Shown one piece after another: positions 40,390 through 48,544 of a stretch of 64,000 bases of DNA (positions are counted from its first letter, which is position 1; each line of letters starts with the position of its first letter). Under the pieces are notes generated by a model, which saw only the letters and a program-made list of their open reading frames with translations, ran no database searches and was not told the origin of the DNA. The position numbers were made by a program, and so were the translations under genes. Source of the DNA: Terrabacter sp040702505. GTDB lineage: Bacteria; Actinomycetota; Actinomycetes; Actinomycetales; Dermatophilaceae. The stretch covers positions 278,964 to 342,963 of the forward strand of contig NZ_JBFBLC010000006.1 of the NCBI RefSeq assembly GCF_040702505.1, given 5' to 3'.

Positions 40390-43300
40390 ATGCAGCGCAT
40401 CGACGGCCACCTCGTCCTCAGCCCCACGGACCTGACCAAGCACGTCGCCTGCGCGCACATCACCACCCTCGACCTGCAGGCGCTCGACGGCGCGGACGCG
40501 AGAGTGAGCGGGGCCAGCGGCGTGGACGACTCGCTCAACCTCGTCTTCGCCAAGGGGCTCGAGCACGAGCGCGCCTACCTCGAGCGGCTCCTCGCCGAGG
40601 GGCGCACCGTCGAGGACGTCGCGGCGCTCGGCCTCCGAGGAGCCGCGGCCGAGGCGGCCACCCTCGAGGCCATGCGCCGTGGCGTCGACGTCATCTACCA
40701 GGCCACCTTCTTCGACGGCCACTGGGTGGGCCTGGCCGACTTCCTCCTGCGCGTCGACGAGCCGAGCGACCTCGGCCCCTGGCGCTACGACATCGCCGAC
40801 ACCAAGCTCGCGCGGCGGCTCAAGGTGCCCGCGCTGCTCCAGATGGCGACGTATGCCGCCCGGCTCGAGGTGCTCCAGGGTGTCCCGCCGCAGTGGCTGA
40901 CGGTCGTCACCGGTGACACCGAGGCGCACCCGTGGCGGCTCGTCGACGTCGCGCCGTATGCTCGCCGCCGCCGGGCCGAGCTGCTCGACGCCATCGCCGA
41001 CCCGCGCGAGACCGAGTCGGCCCGGGTCCAGCACTGCGGCCAGTGCCGCTGGAAGGAGCGGTGCGCCCAGGAGTGGCTCGACCGGGACGACCTGATCCAG
41101 GTCGCCGGCATGCGCGCCGACCACCGGGCAGCGCTCGTCGACCTCGGCATCCCCACCCTGCGCGCGCTGGCCCAGGCCTCCGAGGAGCAGCTGGCCCCGG
41201 CGCTGTCGACCGCGACCCGCCGGCGTCTGCTCCAGCAGGCGCGGCTCCAGCTGGCCGAGCGGCAGACCGGGCAGGCGCAGTACGAGCTGCTCGACCCCGA
41301 GCCGGCGCGCGGCCTGCAGATGCTGCCCGAGCCCGACGCCGGCGACGTCTACCTCGACTTCGAGGGCGACCCGTGGGCCGAGGGCGGCGCCGGTCGTGAG
41401 TATCTCGCCGGCATCTGGACCCGCGACGGAGAGTTCGTCGACTTCTGGGCCCACCACTTCGCCGAGGAGGGGCGCCTCACCACCGACCTGCTCGACTGGC
41501 TGACCGACCGCTGGCGCCGCTACCCGGACATGCACGTCTACCACTACGCCCCCTACGAGACGACGGCGCTCAAGCGGCTCGTCGGCCAGCACGCGACGCG
41601 CGAGGCCGAGCTCGACCAGCTGCTGCGGCACGAGGTCTTCGTCGACCTCTACGCCGTTGTACGCCAGGGCGTGCGCATCAGCAAGGGCTCCTACTCGATC
41701 AAGAAGCTCGAGGAGTTCTATTGGGGCCACACGCGATCCGCCGACGGCGCGGGCGTCGCGGACGGGCTCTCGTCGGTCGTCGAGTACGAGCGGTGGCTCG
41801 CGGGCCGCGACGACGGCGCGCCCGACCAGGCGATCCTCGACGACATCCGTCGCTACAACGAGGAGGACGTCCGCTCCACCCTGGCGCTGCACGAGTGGCT
41901 CGAGGAGCGCCGGAGCGAGCTCGAGTCCGCCGGCCACGAGCTGTCACGACCGGTGCCCGCGGAGCTCCGCGAGATCGGCGACGACGAGCGCGCAGAGATC
42001 GAGCTGTCCGAGCGGCTCGTCGAGAAGGGGCACGAGCTGCTCGCTGGGCTCGTCGGCTGGCACCGCCGCGAGAAGCGTCCCGAGTGGTGGGACTTCTTCC
42101 GCTACAAGGAGCTCGAGACATCCGAGCTGGTCGAGGACGGCACGGCGATCGGCGACCTCGGCGAGCCCGAGGAGATGCGGGTCGTCAAGCTGTCCAAGGT
42201 CTGGCGCTACCCGTTCCCGCCGCAGGAGTGCAAGGTGCCCGTCGGCAAGTACGTGCCCGATGTGGACACCCACGCGCCGGTCGGCAAGGTCGTCGCCCTG
42301 GACCCGGTCGAGGGATGGGTCGAGCTGTCGATGAAGAAGACGTTGGATCCGCCGCGCCCGCGCGGCCTCGGCGGTCCCGGGCCGGTCATGGACCAGGTCC
42401 TGCGCGACAGCATCGCGCGCACCGCCGAGCTCGCGCTCGCCGGGGGCCACAACCTCGCCACCCGGCTGCTCGACCGGCAGGTGCCCCCGGGAGAGACGCT
42501 CGCCGCCCGGCCCGGCGAGACGCCCAAGGACGTCGTGGTGCGCGCCGGGCGCGGCCTCGACGGACAGGTGCTGGCCGTCCAGGGACCGCCCGGCACGGGC
42601 AAGACGTATGCCGGGTCCGCCCTCATCCGCGAGCTGCTCGACGCCGGCCTGCGCGTCGGCGTCACCGCCCAGTCCCACGCCGTGGTGCTCAACCTGCTCG
42701 AGGAGGTCGGCCGTCCGGCCTGGCACAAGGACGGCACCAACGCCGACGAGGACGAGCCGGCCGCGGGGGAGTCACTGGTCCGACACACGAGCGACAACGC
42801 CGCGATCGCGGCGGCCCTCGAGACCGGTGAGGCCACCCTCGTCGGCGGCACCGCCTGGCTGTGGTCGCGGGAGGACCTGCAGGACTCAGTGGACGTCCTC
42901 GTCATCGACGAGGCCGGGCAGTTCTCGCTGGCCAACGCCGTGGCCGTCGCGCCGGCCGCACGGTCGCTGGTCCTGCTCGGTGACCCGCAGCAGCTGACTC
43001 AGCCGACCAAGGCCGTGCACCCCTACGGCTCAGGCGTCTCCGCGCTCGACCACCTGCGTGCCGACGGCACGGGCCTGCTGCACGACGTCATCCCGGCCGA
43101 CCGCGGCGTCTTCCTCGACAGCACCCACCGGATGCACCCGAGCCTGACCGCGTTCGTCTCCGAGCTGGCGTACGAGGGCAAGCTCCATTCGGCTCCCGGC
43201 CGCGACCGGCTGTCCGTCGACGCGCCCGGCGCCCTCTCCGGGGACGGGCTGCGATGGGTCGCCGTCGAGCACGAGCAGCCCTGCGAGCAGTCGAGCCGGC

Positions 43301-43725
43301 AGGAGGCCCACGTCGTTCGGGCTCTCGTCGACGACCTGCTGCGCGGCAGCTGGACCTCGGCCGACGGCAGCTCCGCGCCCCTCACCCTGTCCGACGTCCT
43401 CGTCGTCGCCCCCTACAACTCGCACGTGGCCACGCTCGCGGCAGCGCTCCCCGACGGCGCGAGGGTCGGCACCGTCGACAAGTTCCAGGGTCAGCAGGGC
43501 GCCGTCGTGATCTACTCCCTGGCGAGCACCACAGCGGCGCTGGCTCCCCGAGGCGTCTCGTTCCTCTACGACCTGCACCGCCTCAACGTCGCCATCTCGC
43601 GGGCGCGGGTCATGGCCGTCCTCGTCGGCAGCCCGATGCTGACCGACGCGGCCGTGCACACGCCCGAGGAGCTGCGTGCCGTCAACGCGCTGTGCCGCTA
43701 CGTCGACGAGGCCAAGGCCGTGTGA
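40390..43725 (+). CDS. RecB-like nuclease / RNase H-like / SF1 helicase fusion (TM0106 family)
   Basis: 1111 residues in three parts. N-terminus (~1-270): RecB/Cas4-like nuclease with 'DIADTKLARRLKV' (the D-xTK core) and four Cys, Cys21 plus 'HCGQCRWKERC', placed as in iron-sulfur nucleases such as AddB and Dna2. Middle (~320-500): RNase H-like DEDD exonuclease, 'VYLDFEGDPW', 'HVYHYAPYETTALK', 'VFVDLYAVVRQ', 'YNEEDVRST'. C-terminus (~700-1111): Dna2/Upf1-type SF1 helicase, 'GPPGTGKT', 'VIDEAGQ', 'STHRMHP', 'KFQGQQGAVVIYS', 'NVAISRAR'. No Shine-Dalgarno is seen; CATACT 7 nt before the ATG suggests a leaderless mRNA. Role likely in DNA repair or defence. Confidence 0.93.
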   Translation: MQRIDGHLVLSPTDLTKHVACAHITTLDLQALDGADARVSGASGVDDSLNLVFAKGLEHERAYLERLLAEGRTVEDVAALGLRGAAAEAATLEAMRRGVDVIYQATFFDGHWVGLADFLLRVDEPSDLGPWRYDIADTKLARRLKVPALLQMATYAARLEVLQGVPPQWLTVVTGDTEAHPWRLVDVAPYARRRRAELLDAIADPRETESARVQHCGQCRWKERCAQEWLDRDDLIQVAGMRADHRAALVDLGIPTLRALAQASEEQLAPALSTATRRRLLQQARLQLAERQTGQAQYELLDPEPARGLQMLPEPDAGDVYLDFEGDPWAEGGAGREYLAGIWTRDGEFVDFWAHHFAEEGRLTTDLLDWLTDRWRRYPDMHVYHYAPYETTALKRLVGQHATREAELDQLLRHEVFVDLYAVVRQGVRISKGSYSIKKLEEFYWGHTRSADGAGVADGLSSVVEYERWLAGRDDGAPDQAILDDIRRYNEEDVRSTLALHEWLEERRSELESAGHELSRPVPAELREIGDDERAEIELSERLVEKGHELLAGLVGWHRREKRPEWWDFFRYKELETSELVEDGTAIGDLGEPEEMRVVKLSKVWRYPFPPQECKVPVGKYVPDVDTHAPVGKVVALDPVEGWVELSMKKTLDPPRPRGLGGPGPVMDQVLRDSIARTAELALAGGHNLATRLLDRQVPPGETLAARPGETPKDVVVRAGRGLDGQVLAVQGPPGTGKTYAGSALIRELLDAGLRVGVTAQSHAVVLNLLEEVGRPAWHKDGTNADEDEPAAGESLVRHTSDNAAIAAALETGEATLVGGTAWLWSREDLQDSVDVLVIDEAGQFSLANAVAVAPAARSLVLLGDPQQLTQPTKAVHPYGSGVSALDHLRADGTGLLHDVIPADRGVFLDSTHRMHPSLTAFVSELAYEGKLHSAPGRDRLSVDAPGALSGDGLRWVAVEHEQPCEQSSRQEAHVVRALVDDLLRGSWTSADGSSAPLTLSDVLVVAPYNSHVATLAAALPDGARVGTVDKFQGQQGAVVIYSLASTTAALAPRGVSFLYDLHRLNVAISRARVMAVLVGSPMLTDAAVHTPEELRAVNALCRYVDEAKAV

Positions 43726-43795
43726 CCCGTCGGCCGACCTCGCGGCCGGGGCGGCCGGGGCGGCCGGGCCAACCGGTGCGGGGCCGGTCCCGGTC

Positions 43796-45280
43796 TCAGG
43801 CGCCGTGGGCGGCCACGTCCCAGAGGCGGCCCTCCCCGAGGATGCCCGGCAGCGCCGCCCGGATCGAGCGCTCGGCGAGCTCGGGCGCGACCCCCAGGTC
43901 GACGGCATACCGCAGGGCGGCTGCGGGGGTGCGCTCGACGCCCTGACGGCAGTGCACGAGGACCCGCTTGCCCTCGGCGCGGAACTGCCGCAGCGCGGAC
44001 GACACGTCGTCGAGGACGAAGTCGAGATGCGGGTTCGACTCCTCCTGCTCCTCCTCGTTGACCCAGAACTCGATGTGCTCACGCGCGGTCATCCCGGCCG
44101 CGGGGATGTCGTCGAGCCCGAGGGGGCAGAGCGACACGATCGCCTGCACGTCGAGCTCACGCACCCGGCCGAGGTCGGTGATGGTGCCGAGGACGATGTC
44201 GGGGTCGATCGGGTGCGGGATCCCGAGGGGCGGGATGCTGGTATCGCCCATCGAGCTGATGGAGGGCCACTCGCCCACCGTGCGGCCGCGGGCGGACGTC
44301 GAGACGGCGAGCTCGACGAGGTCGTGCGCCCGCAGGCCCGGCCAGCCGTGGACCATGCGCCGCCACTGCGTCGGCACGGCCGACGCGCCGTAGCGCGCCC
44401 CGAGCAGCGACCCGGCGATCGCGGCGACGGTGTCGGTGTCGTGGCCGGCCCGCACCGCCGCCTGCAGGCCCCGCTGCAGGTGCATGGCGGAGCCGTCGCC
44501 CCGGTCGGTCGTCGTGATGGCCGCCCAGGCGTCCTGCAGGGCGGTCACGGTGAAGCCGTTGTCGCCGAAGCGTCCCGGCTCGGCGCCTGTGGCGTCCTCG
44601 ACCCAGCCGGCCCAACGCTCGGCGTTGTCCGGGGTGACGAGGTCGAGCCCTGAGGAGAGGTCGAGTCGTCCTTCCGTGACGGCGATCCGGATCGCCTCGG
44701 ACCACAGCACCGCCGAGTCGCCGGCCAAGGGGTCGGCGTGGGTCAGCAGCGCGATGGCGCGCGCCGCCCGGGCCGTCGAGTCGCGGTCGTCGAGCGCCGA
44801 CAGGCCGACGATCGGCGTGCGCATCAGGGCGCCGTTGCCGGCGGTGAGCCCGGTGCGGGCGTGCAGCTCCTCGCTCGCCCGGGTGAGGCGCTCGTGCGGG
44901 CGCCCCTCCAGATGCTTGGCCCGGGTCAGCACCTCCCGCGTCTGGACGCCGACGTCGGTGGCCCCGCCGTCGAGCCAGGCGGTGAAGGCCTCTGCGACAG
45001 CGTCGAGCCCCTCGGGGGAGGGCAGCTCGATCCCGGCGGCCGAGACGCGGGCGACGCACAACGTCATCTGGGTGTCGTCGCTCCACTCGCCCGGCTCGTA
45101 GGGGCCGAGCCCGCCGCCCTTCATGACCGCCTCGCCGACGGGAGGGGCCGCCATCTCGTAGGGCACACCGAGGGCGTCCCCGCAGGCCTCTCCGAGGAGG
45201 ACACCGGCTGCGCGGTCGACGGCGATGGGGCGGATCGGCACGGCTGCTCCTCGGGGCGACGCGGTGGCGCGGACGGTCAT
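43796..45280 (-). CDS. ADP-ribosylglycohydrolase fused to a protein tyrosine phosphatase-like domain
   Basis: 494 residues. Residues ~20-320 are a DraG-type ADP-ribosylglycohydrolase: 'GVLLGEACGDALGVPYE', the metal-binding 'GEWSDDTQMTL', and 'GHDTDTVAAIAGSLLGARYGASAVP'. After ~345 a dual-specificity phosphatase fold begins, ending with the P-loop 'VLVHCRQGVERTPAAALRYAV' (Cys444, Arg450; C-x5-R). Both active sites look intact. It would remove ADP-ribose and phosphate from targets in one polypeptide. TACGTT 8 nt upstream of ATG 45280 and no Shine-Dalgarno suggest a leaderless mRNA. Confidence 0.9.
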   Translation of the reverse strand: MTVRATASPRGAAVPIRPIAVDRAAGVLLGEACGDALGVPYEMAAPPVGEAVMKGGGLGPYEPGEWSDDTQMTLCVARVSAAGIELPSPEGLDAVAEAFTAWLDGGATDVGVQTREVLTRAKHLEGRPHERLTRASEELHARTGLTAGNGALMRTPIVGLSALDDRDSTARAARAIALLTHADPLAGDSAVLWSEAIRIAVTEGRLDLSSGLDLVTPDNAERWAGWVEDATGAEPGRFGDNGFTVTALQDAWAAITTTDRGDGSAMHLQRGLQAAVRAGHDTDTVAAIAGSLLGARYGASAVPTQWRRMVHGWPGLRAHDLVELAVSTSARGRTVGEWPSISSMGDTSIPPLGIPHPIDPDIVLGTITDLGRVRELDVQAIVSLCPLGLDDIPAAGMTAREHIEFWVNEEEQEESNPHLDFVLDDVSSALRQFRAEGKRVLVHCRQGVERTPAAALRYAVDLGVAPELAERSIRAALPGILGEGRLWDVAAHGA

Positions 45281-45361
45281 CACGGATGAACGTACCGCCC
45301 GCGGGACCCGGCCCTGCGCCCTCACCCTCGACGCCTGCGCGGCGGTGTGCTGCGCACGCCG

Positions 45362-45373
45362 TAGGCTTCTCGC
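45362..45373 (+). promoter_or_regulatory. Leaderless-type promoter of the small membrane protein pair
   Basis: TAGGCT at 45362-45367 ends 6 nt before the GTG start at 45374. There is no ribosome-binding sequence. Confidence 0.5.
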
Positions 45374-45736
45374 GTGCTCCAACCGCTGACCATCGTGCTC
45401 CTCGCCGGGTGCGCCGCGCTGGGCCTGCTGGCCGCCCACCACCTGCTGCGGCGACGGCTCGTCGACGACCCGCTCATCATCGTCGGCGCAGCGCTCGAGC
45501 TGGCCCTGCTCGTCCAGCTCGTCGTCGGCCTGACGAAGTCGGGTGCCATCGGCAACGGCGCGGAGCGCGCCACCTTCATCGCCTACCTGTTCACCGTGCT
45601 GCTCGTCGTGCCCGCCAGCACAGTCATCGCCGTCAAGGAGAAGACGCAGTGGTCCATGGCTGTCGTGCTGGGCGGCGCCCTCGTCGTGGCCATCCTCGTC
45701 GCCCGCCTGCAGCAGGTCTGGAGCCTCAATGCCTGA
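45374..45736 (+). CDS. Small integral membrane protein (about four TM)
   Basis: 120 residues, nearly all hydrophobic, with four predicted membrane helices ('TIVLLAGCAALGLLAAHHLL', 'PLIIVGAALELALLVQLVVGL', 'ATFIAYLFTVLLVVPASTVIAV', 'MAVVLGGALVVAILVARL'). Unrecognised, but the length and order of helices are typical of conserved actinobacterial membrane proteins. It overlaps the next gene by 8 nt and is probably co-translated. Confidence 0.8.
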   Translation: MLQPLTIVLLAGCAALGLLAAHHLLRRRLVDDPLIIVGAALELALLVQLVVGLTKSGAIGNGAERATFIAYLFTVLLVVPASTVIAVKEKTQWSMAVVLGGALVVAILVARLQQVWSLNA

Positions 45737-46202
45737 GAGCACCCCCACTCCCGAGTCGGCCGCCTCCGCACCGGTTGAGCGGCCGCACACCGGGCACGGC
45801 TTCGGCCGGCTCCTCGTCGCGGTCTACGGCCTGCTGGCGCTCGCCGCCACGGGCCGGTCGATCCTGCAGATCACCGAGTACTTCGACCGGGCGCCGGTGC
45901 CGTTCCTCCTCTCCGCCGTCGCCGCCCTGATCTACCTCGTCGCCACCTTCGGGCTGGCCCGCGGCGACCGCGCCTCAGTCCGCCTTGCCACGATCGCCCT
46001 GACCATCGAGCTGGCCGGTGTCCTGGTCGTGGGCACGTGGAGTGTCGTCGACCCCGCGGCGTTCCCCGAGAAGACCGTCTGGTCGCACTTCGGCGCCGGC
46101 TACGGCTACGTCCCACTGCTGCTGCCGATCGTCGGGCTCTGGTGGGTCCGCCGGACGGCGCGGGCGACCGCGGAGGTCGAGCGCACCTCGACGCGGCGCT
46201 GA
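45729..46202 (+). CDS. Integral membrane protein (about four TM)
   Basis: 157 residues. A Pro/Thr-rich N-terminus, then 'RLLVAVYGLLALAATGRSILQI', 'VPFLLSAVAALIYLVATFGLA', 'LATIALTIELAGVLVVGTWSVV' and 'YGYVPLLLPIVGLWWVRR'. 'DPAAFPEKTVWSHFGAGYGYVPL' forms an external loop. Its ATG lies within the previous gene (8-nt overlap). Unknown function; likely forms a complex with its partner. Confidence 0.8.
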   Translation: MPESTPTPESAASAPVERPHTGHGFGRLLVAVYGLLALAATGRSILQITEYFDRAPVPFLLSAVAALIYLVATFGLARGDRASVRLATIALTIELAGVLVVGTWSVVDPAAFPEKTVWSHFGAGYGYVPLLLPIVGLWWVRRTARATAEVERTSTRR

Positions 46203-46224
46203 CGGCGCTCCCGACCGGCGCCGA

Positions 46225-46237
46225 TAGGGTGGCGCCC
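46225..46237 (+). promoter_or_regulatory. Leaderless-type promoter of the FemAB-like gene
   Basis: TAGGGT at 46225-46230 followed by 7 nt and the ATG at 46238. No Shine-Dalgarno. Confidence 0.5.
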
Positions 46238-47467
46238 ATGACCGAGCAGACCACTGCCCCTGAGTCGACGACCCCCGCGGCGACGCCCGTGCGCGGGCCG
46301 CTGACCGTCCGGGAGATCAGCGGCGACGAGGCCGTCGCGACCCTCCTCGAGCTCGGCGGCAGCTTCCTGCAGACGCCGGCCTGGGGACGCGCCAAGGCCG
46401 GGTGGCGCCGCACGCACCTCGGCTGGTTCGACGCGTCGGGTGCCCGTGTCGGCGCCGGCCTCGTGCTCTCCCGCACCATCCCGCGGCTGTCCCGGTCGTA
46501 CGCGTACCTGCCCGAGGGCCCGGGACTGCCCTGGGACGTCGTGGCCGCCGACCCGTCGGTCTGGATCGACCCGCTCGTCACGTGGGCCAAGGCCAACAAG
46601 GCGTTCGCCCTGCGCCTCGGCTACCCGGTCGTGTCCCGCATCTGGGAGCGCGAGCCGGTCAAGAAGCAGGTGCTCGACAAAGGGCTGCTCAGCTTCACCA
46701 CGCTGCCTCCGGCCGTCGACAACCCGACAGCCCGTGCTCTCGAGTCGTGGCTCGACCGGAACGGCTGGCTGTCGCTGGGCGCCGACGGTGTCGCGGTCGG
46801 CCAGCCGCGCCTGCTCTGCATCGTCGACCTTCGCGGCCGCACCGAGGCCGAGCTGCTCAAGGGCATGAACCAGCAGTGGCGTCGCAACGTCAAGAAGGCC
46901 GAGAAGGCGGGCGTGCAGGTGCGCGCCGTCGGTCCCGAGGGACTCGACACCTTTCACGCGCTCTACGTCGAGTCGGCCCACCGCGACAGCTTCATGCCGC
47001 GCCCCAAGGCGTACTTCGAGGCCATGGCCCGCTCCTTCGCCACCGACGAGGGGCCGATCTCGGCGCGGTTCTACGAGGCCCACGTGGACGGCGACGTGCT
47101 CGCCTCGGCCCTGATGATCCGCTTCGGCCGCACCTTCTCCTACCTCTACGGCGGCTCGACCGAGCGCAACCGGGACGCGCGGGCCTCCAACGCGCTGCAG
47201 TGGCAGGCCATGCGCGACGCGGCCGCGGCCGGCTGCGAGGCCTACGACCTCCGGGGGTTCAACACCTCCCTGGGAGCCACCAGCCCGCTCACCGGCCTGC
47301 TCCTGTTCAAGCTGGGCGAGGGCGCCGACGTGGTGGAGATGGTGGGGGAGCGCGAGCTCGTGCTCAGCCGGTTCTGGCACTTCGCCTTCGCCAAGGCCAT
47401 GGCCGCCCGCATCGCGATCAACAAGCGGCGCACCGGCGCGGGCCCCGCCCCCGAGGGCGACATCTGA
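46238..47467 (+). CDS. FemAB-family peptidyltransferase (peptidoglycan interpeptide bridge formation)
   Basis: 409 residues, a FemX/FemAB-type tRNA-dependent aminoacyl transferase made of two GNAT-like halves. 'GGSFLQTPAWGRAKAGWRR' near the start, 'QWRRNVKKAEKAGVQVRAV' (helical link region), 'FYEAHVDGDVLASALMIRFGRTFSYLYGGST' and 'SNALQWQAMRDAAAAGCEAYDLRGFN' are family blocks. It adds an amino acid to the lipid II stem peptide from a charged tRNA. It could also be an aminoacyl-lipid synthase-like relative. Convergent and 4 nt from the next gene. Confidence 0.88.
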   Translation: MTEQTTAPESTTPAATPVRGPLTVREISGDEAVATLLELGGSFLQTPAWGRAKAGWRRTHLGWFDASGARVGAGLVLSRTIPRLSRSYAYLPEGPGLPWDVVAADPSVWIDPLVTWAKANKAFALRLGYPVVSRIWEREPVKKQVLDKGLLSFTTLPPAVDNPTARALESWLDRNGWLSLGADGVAVGQPRLLCIVDLRGRTEAELLKGMNQQWRRNVKKAEKAGVQVRAVGPEGLDTFHALYVESAHRDSFMPRPKAYFEAMARSFATDEGPISARFYEAHVDGDVLASALMIRFGRTFSYLYGGSTERNRDARASNALQWQAMRDAAAAGCEAYDLRGFNTSLGATSPLTGLLLFKLGEGADVVEMVGERELVLSRFWHFAFAKAMAARIAINKRRTGAGPAPEGDI

Positions 47468-47471
47468 GGCG

Positions 47472-48413
47472 TCAGCGCCGCAGGTCGTAGTACGGAGCGA
47501 GCTGGCAGGTGGCGGAGCCACGTCCCTGCTGAAACCGCAGGACGACCCCACCGACGAGGACCCGGCAGGCCACCTCGCCTCGGGAGGTCAGGCTCGCGTT
47601 GGAGGGCACCTGCACCCGGAGCACGAGGAACTGCTTGGGTGAGAGGGGCGCGGGCAGCGGGAGGTCGAAGGCGACGGGTCCGCGCCGCGCCGGCAGCAGG
47701 TAGCCGGGGTGCTGCGAGTCCGACATCGAGACCTCGATCGTGGCACCGGTCTCGCCCCAGGCCTCGAACCGGACCGAACGGGCGTTGGTGGGCACCGGTG
47801 TCACCGCCGTGGTGGGGATCGGCAGGAGCTTCGGGGTGACAGCGGGCAGCGGCGTGTTCGGAAGCGGCGGAAGTCCCGGAACACCGGTAAGCGTCGGGAC
47901 TCCGGGCCGGGTCGAGAGGCCAGGCTGGGTCGGCAGGCCAGTCTGGGTCGGCAGGCCGGGCTGGGTCGGAAGGCCGGGCTGGGTCGGCAGGCCCGTGTTG
48001 GCCGGGAACCGGGGGACGAGCGTGACGCTGGGGCGCGTCCCCGGAATCGGCGGCAGCCAGGACAGGCTCGGGGTTGGCGCGCCGGCGGTCGGCAGTGCCT
48101 CGGCGCGATCGGCCGGTTCGTGGGCCGTCGCGATCGCCCAGATCCCGGCGAGGGCCAGGGCGAGGACCACGCCGGCCACCACGATCTGCCACCGGCGCAC
48201 CTGCAGCCCGACGGGCGGACCCTCGGGAGCCGGGGCCGCACCCACGTCCGGTCTCGGCTGCGGTCTGACGGGCTGGGGCACCCAGGCAGCCTGCTCGGGG
48301 AGCGCGGCGCCGCTCTCGGAAGAGGGGCCGCGATAGTCGGGCAGGTCGCTGGGCACCGGCGGTGTCTGGTCGGTCACGGCCACGTCGTCCCCCTGACTCG
48401 ATGACGGGGTCAT
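47472..48413 (-). CDS. Pro-rich single-pass membrane protein
   Basis: 313 residues from ATG 48413 (a GTG at 48377 is possible). The N-terminal ~75 residues are acidic/Pro-rich and cytoplasmic-looking, then one membrane helix ('WQIVVAGVVLALALAGIWAIATA'), a repeat region of PGLPTQ units (~residues 135-175), and an extracellular C-terminal domain of ~100 residues with a Cys pair ('GEVACRVLVGGV', 'GSATCQLAPYY'). Cell-wall-spanning stalk plus a small domain is a fair structural reading; function unknown. Confidence 0.75.
   Translation of the reverse strand: MTPSSSQGDDVAVTDQTPPVPSDLPDYRGPSSESGAALPEQAAWVPQPVRPQPRPDVGAAPAPEGPPVGLQVRRWQIVVAGVVLALALAGIWAIATAHEPADRAEALPTAGAPTPSLSWLPPIPGTRPSVTLVPRFPANTGLPTQPGLPTQPGLPTQTGLPTQPGLSTRPGVPTLTGVPGLPPLPNTPLPAVTPKLLPIPTTAVTPVPTNARSVRFEAWGETGATIEVSMSDSQHPGYLLPARRGPVAFDLPLPAPLSPKQFLVLRVQVPSNASLTSRGEVACRVLVGGVVLRFQQGRGSATCQLAPYYDLRR
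47914..48000. repeat. 18-bp tandem repeat encoding PGLPTQ
   Basis: About four to five imperfect copies of GTCGGCAGGCCGGGCTGG, coding for GLPTQP on the minus strand in the extracellular stalk of the Pro-rich membrane protein. The unit length is a multiple of three. Confidence 0.8.
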
Positions 48414-48531
48414 CAAACCAGAGCCTGACGCGGGCGCGCCGGCGAACCGCAGAAGGTGGTGGCGGTGGGCCGGGGAGGCTCAGCGCGGCGCCGGCGCGGA
48501 AACCGGTGCGACCCCACGTCACCGCCCGGCC

Positions 48532-48544
48532 TATCCTGTCCAGC
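48532..48544 (+). promoter_or_regulatory. Leaderless-type promoter of hrpA
   Basis: TATCCT at 48532-48537, 7 nt, then the ATG at 48545, with no Shine-Dalgarno. Confidence 0.5.
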
